Below are positions 1 through 5,152 of a stretch of DNA of 7,123 nucleotides, in pieces; within the stretch, counting starts at the first letter, position 1, and every line of letters starts with the position of its first letter. The stretch is from Gp6-AA40 sp050742535. Lineage in GTDB: Bacteria; Acidobacteriota; Vicinamibacteria; Vicinamibacterales; UBA2999. The notes under the pieces are model-generated. The model was not told the origin of the DNA. It was given only the letters and a program-made list of their open reading frames with translations, and searched no databases. Location of the stretch: contig JBOGIQ010000314.1 of the NCBI GenBank assembly GCA_050742535.1, positions 1 to 7,123 of the forward strand. Reading direction: 5' to 3'. Both the position numbers and the translations under genes were made by a program.

Positions 1-5
1 GGATG

Positions 6-18
6 TGATCAATGATCA
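6..18. repeat. Two tandem TGATCA palindromes, 1 base apart
   Basis: The self-complementary hexamer TGATCA occurs at 6-11 and again at 13-18, separated by a single A. The whole 13-base block is nearly symmetric. It lies about 75 bases before the start codon of the serine hydrolase gene, so it could be a regulator binding site. Six-base palindromes are common by chance, and nothing else supports a function. Confidence 0.3.
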
Positions 19-54
19 GCCCGAAGGGTTCGCGCCACGCAAAACCCGCTGTGG

Positions 55-78
55 CCATGCACAAACAACTTTGCATGG
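55..78. repeat. 7-bp inverted repeat just upstream of the serine hydrolase gene
   Basis: CCATGCA at 55-61 is exactly matched by its reverse complement TGCATGG at 72-78, with a 10-base A/C-rich spacer (62-71). The right arm ends 12 bases before the ATG at 91, over the place where a ribosome binding site would sit. The only purine-rich stretch there, GGTAAAG at 77-83, begins inside that arm. The arrangement fits either an operator for a dimeric repressor or an RNA hairpin that affects translation. The repeat itself is certain; its role is inferred. Confidence 0.45.
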
Positions 79-90
79 TAAAGTGTTTCG

Positions 91-1290
91 ATGCCGAGAC
101 GTCGAACGGAAACCTGGCTCGCCGTGTGCGCCGTGGCCGTTGGGCTGCTGATCACCGGGATCCTGGGGATGTGGGGATACATCAGCGTCACCTCGAAGCC
201 TCACCATCCAAATCCACAGGACGCGCCGTCCGTTGCGCGTGGCACACCGGCGCAGCAGTGGACCGCCGCGGTCACCCGGGGACGACAGATGGCACGGTCG
301 GCTCTCACCGAGCAGAACCTTCCCGGACTGTCGGTCGCGGTCGGTGCCGGCGGCGAGATCGTGTGGGCCGAGGGCTTCGGCTGGGCGGATCTGGAGAAGC
401 AGCTGCCCGTCTCTCCGGACATGCGGTTCCGGATCGGCACCGCGTCGGTGGCTCTCACATCAGCCGCGGTCGGCCTGCTGCTGGAGAAGGGTCAGCTGAA
501 GCTGGACGACGAGATTCAGCGCTACGTGCGCGGGTTCCCGAAGAAAGAGTGGCCCGTGACTCTGCGTCAGCTGATGGGGCATCTATCAGGCGTCCGCAAC
601 GACGGCGGCGACGAAGGGCCGCTGCTCGCTGAACACTGCCGGCGGCCGGCCGACGCGCTGCTGTCCTTCGCCGATCATCCGCTGCTGTTCGAGCCGGGCA
701 GCCGGTATGAGTATTCGAGTTACGGCTGGATCGTCGTCAGCGCTGCCGTGGAGGCCGCGGCGGGCGAGGCCTTCCTGTCGTTCGTCCGAAAGCAGATCTT
801 CGAGCCGCTGGGCATGGACGGCACGATCGCCGACTCGATGATCGCGCCGATTCCGGATCGGGTGACGTCCTACTTTCCGCGCTTCGCCGCCGATCCTCAT
901 TACGGCCTTCACCTGATGCGTCCGCTCGACTACTCCTGCTACGCGGGCGCCAGCGTCTTCCTGTCCACGCCGTCCGACCTCGTGCGGTTCGGCCGCGCTG
1001 TCAACGCGGGCACGCTGCTGCGGCCGGCAACGGTGCAGTTGCTCCAGACGTCACAGCGGCTGTCATCAGGACAGGAGACGGGGTACGGCCTCGGTTGGGA
1101 CCTCGAGGCCGTGTCGCTGGCAGGCACGCACACACGTGCCGTGGGCCACGACGGCGACGTGCTCGGCGGGATGGCGGCATCGCTGATGACCTTCCCCGAA
1201 CAGGGGATCGTCGTGGCCGTCCTGTCGAACATCTCCTACACGGACACGAATGGGGTTGCCTCGAGAATCGCGCAGGCATTCGCGGAATAG
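91..1290 (+). CDS. Membrane-anchored beta-lactamase-fold serine hydrolase homologue (class C/LACTB-like), probably non-canonical active site
   Basis: The 399-residue protein has a basic N-terminus (MPRRRTE) followed by a hydrophobic segment at about residues 9-33. This suggests an uncleaved signal anchor with the enzyme domain outside the cytoplasm. The rest has the layout of the class C beta-lactamase/D-aminopeptidase/LACTB family: PGLSVAV near 78-84, a GLLLEKGQLKLDDEI helix-turn near 128-142, RQLMGHLSG near 159-167, EPGSRYEYSSYGW near 201-213, FEPLGMDGT near 237-245 and GHDGDVLGG at 352-360. Of the three catalytic motifs, the HxG-type (H353-D-G) is present and the tyrosine motif is Y208-S-S (usually YxN or a variant). 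The SxxK nucleophile motif after RIG reads T117-A-S-V120, so the canonical Ser and Lys are both replaced. Family members process peptides or beta-lactam-like amides, but this one may be a pseudo-enzyme or use altered chemistry. The ATG at 91 keeps the whole anchor; no good Shine-Dalgarno is visible. The following reductase gene begins 26 bases later. Confidence 0.88.
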   Translation: MPRRRTETWLAVCAVAVGLLITGILGMWGYISVTSKPHHPNPQDAPSVARGTPAQQWTAAVTRGRQMARSALTEQNLPGLSVAVGAGGEIVWAEGFGWADLEKQLPVSPDMRFRIGTASVALTSAAVGLLLEKGQLKLDDEIQRYVRGFPKKEWPVTLRQLMGHLSGVRNDGGDEGPLLAEHCRRPADALLSFADHPLLFEPGSRYEYSSYGWIVVSAAVEAAAGEAFLSFVRKQIFEPLGMDGTIADSMIAPIPDRVTSYFPRFAADPHYGLHLMRPLDYSCYAGASVFLSTPSDLVRFGRAVNAGTLLRPATVQLLQTSQRLSSGQETGYGLGWDLEAVSLAGTHTRAVGHDGDVLGGMAASLMTFPEQGIVVAVLSNISYTDTNGVASRIAQAFAE

Positions 1291-1316
1291 GATCGCGTCG
1301 TGCACGCGAAAACGGG

Positions 1317-2148
1317 ATGTCTGCGCCGATTCAGGAGCTCTACCCACACCCAGGCACGACACGCGCATTGGACGGGACGTATCTCGCGCATGAGCTGCAC
1401 CGCCTCGGCACGCCGTCGCAGCCTTTCGTCTACGCCAATTTCGTCTCCAGCCTGGACGGCCGAATCGCGGTCGTCGAGGCGGACACCGGCGAATCCTACG
1501 TCCTGGAGGACCTGACCAGCGGTCACGACTGGCGGCTGTTCCAGGAGCTTCAGGCGCAAGCCGACTGCATGGTTACGCATGGTGGATATCTGCGCGCGCT
1601 TGCCGCACGCAAGTTCCAGGACATCCTGCAGGTCGGTGTTGCCAAGGCGGCGTTGGACATTGGCGCGTGGCGCCGCGCGCATGGCCTCACGGGCCAGCCG
1701 GCCATCGCGATCGTGAGCCGGACGCTCGACTTCCCTCTTCCACCCTCGCTGGAACAGCACGGGCAGGCGGTGCACATCATCACGGCGAACGGCGCACCGC
1801 GTCCGGTTCTGGCGAGAACGCGGATGCGAAGTCGTGTTCGCCGGTCCAGGGACGTCGGTCGAGGGCGCGCCCATGATCCGCACACTCGGCGAGCGGGGCT
1901 ACGCGCGTCTATATCTTCTGGCCGGTCCGCAGATGCTGGAGACCGTCCTGCGAGACGGCTCGCTCAGCCGCCTGTACCTGACGGTGACGCACCAGCTGAT
2001 CGGAGGAGAGATGTTCCACACGTTGACCGCGGGCCCCCGGCTCGGGCGTGCCGGACGCCTGCAGCTGCGCACGTTGTACTACGATCCCGTCACTCCCAAG
2101 GGAACCGGGCAATGGTTCGCGTCGTTCGATGTGCGACGGGAGGCGTGA
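1317..2148 (+). pseudogene. RibD C-terminal/dihydrofolate-reductase-fold protein, interrupted by one frameshift
   Basis: Two reading frames together make one protein of about 276 residues. The first frame, from the ATG at 1317, gives PFVYANFVSSLDGRIAV (residues 36-52), the N-terminal strand of the RibD_C/DHFR-like fold. It continues with HDWRLFQELQAQADCMVTHGGYLR (70-93, in two parts) and PAIAIVSRTLDFPLPPSL (128-145). The homologous sequence then jumps one base into the next frame at about 1806-1815 and continues W-R-E-R-G-C-E-V-V-F-A-G, then RGYARLYLLAGPQMLETVL and LYLTVTHQLIGGEMFHTL, ending at the TGA at 2146-2148. Intact relatives are NADPH-dependent reductases or paralogues of the pyrimidine-reductase domain of riboflavin synthesis; the substrate here cannot be told. 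The deaminase domain of full RibD is absent. One extra base (or two missing) explains the break, so it is either a recent pseudogene or a sequencing error. It lies 26 bases after the hydrolase gene and is probably co-transcribed with it. No clear Shine-Dalgarno precedes the ATG. Confidence 0.8.
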
Positions 2149-2152
2149 GCGG

Positions 2153-3871
2153 TCAGACGGGCTCGGGAAGGACCACCAGATTGGGAGACATCAGTTTCAA
2201 CACTTCCGCGGCCGTAGATGGCAATCCAACAACCTTCACATCGCGCCCCGCGCCCAGGACTTCAGTGAGGATGCTCTTCGTGATCGCAACCCATCCGCCG
2301 GTTGTCTGGTAACTGACCACGCACCTCCCCTCTTGCCGATCGCTCAGGATCTGTGCCTGCTCCTTGTCCGACGATTTGATGTAGCGGACCGGCAGGTCAG
2401 GAATCGGCGATGCTGTCGCGGCGTCCTCGGACATGATGAATAACCGCCCGGACTGGATCGGAGCGTCGGCGTCGGCGGACGCGCGTTTCCGGAGCGCCTG
2501 CTCGATCCGATTGAAAACGTCTTCGGCGAACTGCTGGGGATAGTCGAACAGCTTTTCGACTTCGCGTGTGAGGTGGGGCAACTTCCGCCAGCCGCTCACC
2601 CACGCGAGCTTGCCGGCGTCGGCGTCCTCGCCGGCAAAGACGTCCTCCAGCGCGAAGTGTCTCACCGCATCGGGCTGTATCGTTTTGAGCGCCATGTGTT
2701 CGATGAGATCGGTTGAAAACCCGTACAAGACTCCATATGGCGAATACGTGCCGGCAACAGGGCGGAAGCTGGGGCAATCCTCGTACAACCGCTTCGCCAC
2801 GCGGCCGATTCGCGCTTCGTACTCCTGAAGCAGCTGTACGTGCCGCGTCCCCATCGGCGTATATGCCGCGTGGCCATCGCGATCGGTCGTGATGAAGAGA
2901 TGCTCGATCATGCTGTACGCACCCACCAGCTCGACGCGATTGAGAATCAGCTCCGGATCGGGCGAAATGCCCTGACAAATCGCATCTGCCAACTCGAGCC
3001 TCTTCTGGCCATCGTCACCGTGCCAGGCGTTTTCATACGCTTCGAGCAGCGGCACGAGCTCCTGAATCAGCAGGGCAAAATCGAGGGCATTGGAGTTACG
3101 GGTGTTCAGCACCACGCTGTCGTCATCGACAGAAACCCCCTTTTTCAAGGCGTGGTAGCGAATTTGTGAACGCAGGTGCCCGGCCGTCATTCGAACACCC
3201 GCCTTGTGGATTTCGATCCGATCCTCTTCCGGAAGAGCCGCGATTTTTTTGGCGACCTCGAAATACGCCCCCAGGTCATCGGTCGCGGGACTCTGCGCCA
3301 TCTGGATCAGCCATCGTGCATCCCGCACGAGCACCGGCTGATCGGCGGTCCTGTTCTTCCACAGCTCGTCGAGTACGTTTTGAACCTGGGCGAGGCGATC
3401 GCCGGCACTACTCGATCCGGCATCCCACAGGCGCATGCTCAACAGCTCGAGGTGCCGGATGACATACACGTTGAACAGCGTGTGCGCGTAGCGGACGCGA
3501 CCATTGCGACCTGGCCAGCGCGTCTGCTCCCACAGATGAAAGCCGCGGATCATCATCTCCGCCGGATCGACCAGGCCGTTATGCAGGCCCGGAATCTCAC
3601 GGGGCCTGAAGCCGCTTGCCCAGTGCGCTTCTTCCAGTTGTCCTCTCAGGCGCGACTGGCCAGGGGTCACACCGGTGAGTGTGAAGAAGCAGTCCTCGAA
3701 GAGACGAGACAGGAGTGGGGCATCCCGCAGGTAATCGCCCGGCTTCCGCTGGGCGTTCAGGACCCCCTGGATTTTCTCGACGGCTTCATCGCGACGGCCC
3801 AGGAAGAACTGGAGAAGGTCGATGTGCGCCTGGAAGCCGCCCGCCATCCCCGCGCTGTCGGTGACGGTCAC
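2153..3871 (-). CDS. Unrecognised ~570-residue soluble protein, downstream of the isomerase
   Basis: I do not recognise a family for this 572-residue product. It has no signal peptide and no convincing membrane segment, and it reads as mainly alpha-helical and acidic for its first ~470 residues. Distinctive stretches that may be conserved are FHLWEQTRWPGRNGRVRYAH (111-130), FNVYVIRHLELLSMRLWDAG (133-152), NSNALDFALLIQELVPLLEAY (259-279) and TYSPYGVLYGFSTDLIEHMAL (375-395). After an Ala/Asp-rich linker (about 463-472), the last ~100 residues look like a separate small alpha/beta domain: GRLFIMSE, PVRYIKSS, GRCVVSY, DVKVVGL and PNLVVLPEP are candidate strands. The start is a GTG at 3871, only 4 bases after the stop of the isomerase gene, so the two are likely co-transcribed and perhaps translationally coupled. 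An ATG at 3847 (residue 9) is a possible alternative; neither has a clear ribosome binding site. The stop lies 4 bases from that of the convergent reductase gene. The reading frame is long and uninterrupted, so the gene is real although its role is unknown. Confidence 0.82.
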   Translation of the reverse strand: MTVTDSAGMAGGFQAHIDLLQFFLGRRDEAVEKIQGVLNAQRKPGDYLRDAPLLSRLFEDCFFTLTGVTPGQSRLRGQLEEAHWASGFRPREIPGLHNGLVDPAEMMIRGFHLWEQTRWPGRNGRVRYAHTLFNVYVIRHLELLSMRLWDAGSSSAGDRLAQVQNVLDELWKNRTADQPVLVRDARWLIQMAQSPATDDLGAYFEVAKKIAALPEEDRIEIHKAGVRMTAGHLRSQIRYHALKKGVSVDDDSVVLNTRNSNALDFALLIQELVPLLEAYENAWHGDDGQKRLELADAICQGISPDPELILNRVELVGAYSMIEHLFITTDRDGHAAYTPMGTRHVQLLQEYEARIGRVAKRLYEDCPSFRPVAGTYSPYGVLYGFSTDLIEHMALKTIQPDAVRHFALEDVFAGEDADAGKLAWVSGWRKLPHLTREVEKLFDYPQQFAEDVFNRIEQALRKRASADADAPIQSGRLFIMSEDAATASPIPDLPVRYIKSSDKEQAQILSDRQEGRCVVSYQTTGGWVAITKSILTEVLGAGRDVKVVGLPSTAAEVLKLMSPNLVVLPEPV

Positions 3872-3875
3872 TGTG

Positions 3876-4967
3876 TCAGCGATGTGTCACGCGTCCATCG
3901 ACCGAGCCATACGTCGAGGTGAGCAGTTGTTTGAAGTTCTCCACCAGCGCAACCGGCGTCGGGTCGAATCCGTCGAGTAGTGCCGTCGTGTAGGAACACC
4001 AGTCCGCAAACATGACTGCCGAGAACACCCGCTCGGCGCGCGAGTCACCAGGCATTTCCCATTCCATGAAGCTGACGTGATGCAGCCCCTCGCTGGCGAA
4101 CACCTTCTTCACGACTTCGTACCGCTCGCGGATGCGCGGGTGGCTGGTCGGGTCGTGAAGGTACAGAACAGCGAACTTCCCCAGCGGCGCCATGAACCCG
4201 ATCATCTCGTTGTGATTCAACTCGGGAAACGCGTTGAAGAAGGAGGCACGCTTCCCGTTTTCGTTGAACTTGATCTTTGCGACGCGGGCGACCGACAGAT
4301 AATGCGACTCGTCCGTGTAGACGATGGGGATGCGATCGGCAAGCCAGGAGGCGACTCCTTCCGCGCGCGAGCGGACGTTCTGACCGCGCAGCGACACCGC
4401 CAGCCGTCGAAGAGTCGGGGTTGGATCTGTCATCAGTCCGGTTCCGTGGAGGATTCGCGCGAGATAGGTCACGATGTAGCCGAACGCCGAGCGCGGCTGG
4501 AAGCCTTTCGGCTCACCGGCTGTGGAAATGAGGACCAGCGAATAACCTCTCTCCGCGGCAATCCTGGCCAGCGGGCTGTCGGCACCGGCGGTAATCACCA
4601 CGACGTTTCGCGCGGCTTGCGGAAGGCTCGATACCGTCTCCTCCGTCGTACCGGAAAACGAGCTGACGATCAGCAGTGTCGAGTCGTCCATACCGCTCGG
4701 CACGCCGTACTGTCTCCACACGCGTACTGGTGAAGACATCTCGTCGGCGAACGCATCGTTGAGGACGTCTGCCGGCAGCGCGGAGCCGCCCAATCCCGAG
4801 ACGACGGCCTTGTTGAAATGACCCGTTGGCAGGCTCGGTAACGCCTGGGCCAGTGCCGTATCGATCTGGTCCGGCAGCCGGCTGATGACCGTCTGCATGT
4901 TGAACCGGTCGTGCTGCTGTGCGAGAAGTGCGAGGGACTTCAGGGGATCGACGTTATCGCTATGCAT
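3876..4967 (-). CDS. Bifunctional phosphoglucose/phosphomannose isomerase (SIS-fold)
   Basis: This cytoplasmic enzyme should interconvert glucose-6-phosphate and fructose-6-phosphate, and mannose-6-phosphate and fructose-6-phosphate, linking glycolysis to mannose-containing sugar nucleotides. The sequence shows two sugar isomerase (SIS) halves. Numbered from the ATG at 4967 (363 residues), the phosphate-binding loop GLGGSA is at 58-63, the second serine-rich loop SSFSGTTEET at 102-111 and QPRSAFGY at 157-164. In the C-terminal half, FNENGK carries Glu236 and PELNHNE carries His252. Their 16-residue spacing equals that of Glu203 and His219, the catalytic pair of the Pyrobaculum enzyme as I recall it. 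A DPTPV motif (335-339) and Lys346 close the active-site region. The frame continues upstream to a GTG at 5033, but the 22 extra residues are proline- and basic-rich and unlike the family. The 4967 ATG gives the usual length, though its ribosome binding site is weak. The unknown gene ending at 2153 follows after 4 bases. Confidence 0.92.
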   Translation of the reverse strand: MHSDNVDPLKSLALLAQQHDRFNMQTVISRLPDQIDTALAQALPSLPTGHFNKAVVSGLGGSALPADVLNDAFADEMSSPVRVWRQYGVPSGMDDSTLLIVSSFSGTTEETVSSLPQAARNVVVITAGADSPLARIAAERGYSLVLISTAGEPKGFQPRSAFGYIVTYLARILHGTGLMTDPTPTLRRLAVSLRGQNVRSRAEGVASWLADRIPIVYTDESHYLSVARVAKIKFNENGKRASFFNAFPELNHNEMIGFMAPLGKFAVLYLHDPTSHPRIRERYEVVKKVFASEGLHHVSFMEWEMPGDSRAERVFSAVMFADWCSYTTALLDGFDPTPVALVENFKQLLTSTYGSVDGRVTHR

Positions 4968-5092
4968 GAGTACTAACTGTAGCTTACGCGCTGGGTTCGG
5001 GCTGTTCTCAGTCAGTCGGCATGGAGGAAGCACTGACGCTCACGGACAAGCCCGGCCATAGATTCTCCTTCGAACATTTCCTGCAGTGCCCA

Positions 5093-5121
5093 TTGTTTTG
5101 ATCGGGACGCGCGACTAGAGT
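5093..5121 (+). promoter_or_regulatory. Weak candidate sigma-70-type promoter for the caspase-like gene
   Basis: TTGTTT at 5093-5098 and TAGAGT at 5116-5121 are separated by exactly 17 bases. The -35 matches the consensus at 3 of 6 positions and the -10 at 4 of 6. A transcript would start near 5128 and leave a leader of about 25 bases before the ATG at 5153. The -10 element overlaps the hairpin at 5111-5127, so a protein bound there would block it. The match is weak for GC-rich DNA and could be chance. Confidence 0.25.
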
Positions 5122-5127
5122 AGTCGC
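5111..5127. repeat. Perfect 7-bp inverted repeat with 3-base loop, possible operator
   Basis: GCGACTA at 5111-5117 is mirrored exactly by TAGTCGC at 5121-5127 around a GAG loop. It lies 25 bases before the start codon of the caspase-like gene and across the candidate -10 box. No T-run follows and it lies upstream of a gene, so a terminator is unlikely. An operator is the simplest reading. The symmetry is certain; its function is inferred. Confidence 0.5.
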
Positions 5128-5152
5128 CCACCCGGTTCATCGCGCGACGCTC

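Larger units (their letters stand above)
4968..5152. promoter_or_regulatory. Divergent intergenic region between the isomerase and the caspase-like gene
   Basis: These 185 bases separate the start codons of two genes pointing away from each other, so promoters for both are expected here. On the isomerase side I found no convincing -35/-10 pair. On the rightward side there is a weak candidate promoter (5093-5121) and a perfect hairpin (5111-5127). A second, weaker 6-bp inverted repeat pairs GTCAGT at 5011-5016 with ACTGAC at 5032-5037. I see no small gene or RNA in the spacer. Confidence 0.5.

Noticed and set aside
1803..1836. Programmed +1 ribosomal frameshifting in the reductase gene
   Set aside because: There is no stop codon at the shift, no Shine-Dalgarno-like stimulator with a slippery codon, and no known precedent in this family. 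An indel is simpler.
1095..2312. A 405-codon + frame read as one protein through both ends of the reductase gene
   Set aside because: Only the part from the ATG at 1317 to about 1808 looks like protein family sequence. The upstream part overlaps the hydrolase gene out of frame, and the part after the frameshift is Arg-rich nonsense.
3176..3922. A 248-codon open frame on the + strand, opposite the unknown 572-residue gene
   Set aside because: It is the antisense shadow of a longer, better-formed gene in GC-rich DNA. The product has no recognisable motif and it overlaps the end of the isomerase gene as well.
4968..5033. Use of the GTG at 5033 as the isomerase start
   Set aside because: The added 22 residues are unlike the family N-terminus, and the ATG at 4967 gives the usual length and opening sequence.
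5111..5127. The 7-bp hairpin as an intrinsic terminator
   Set aside because: No T-run follows it on either strand, and it sits between two divergent gene starts where no transcript needs to end.
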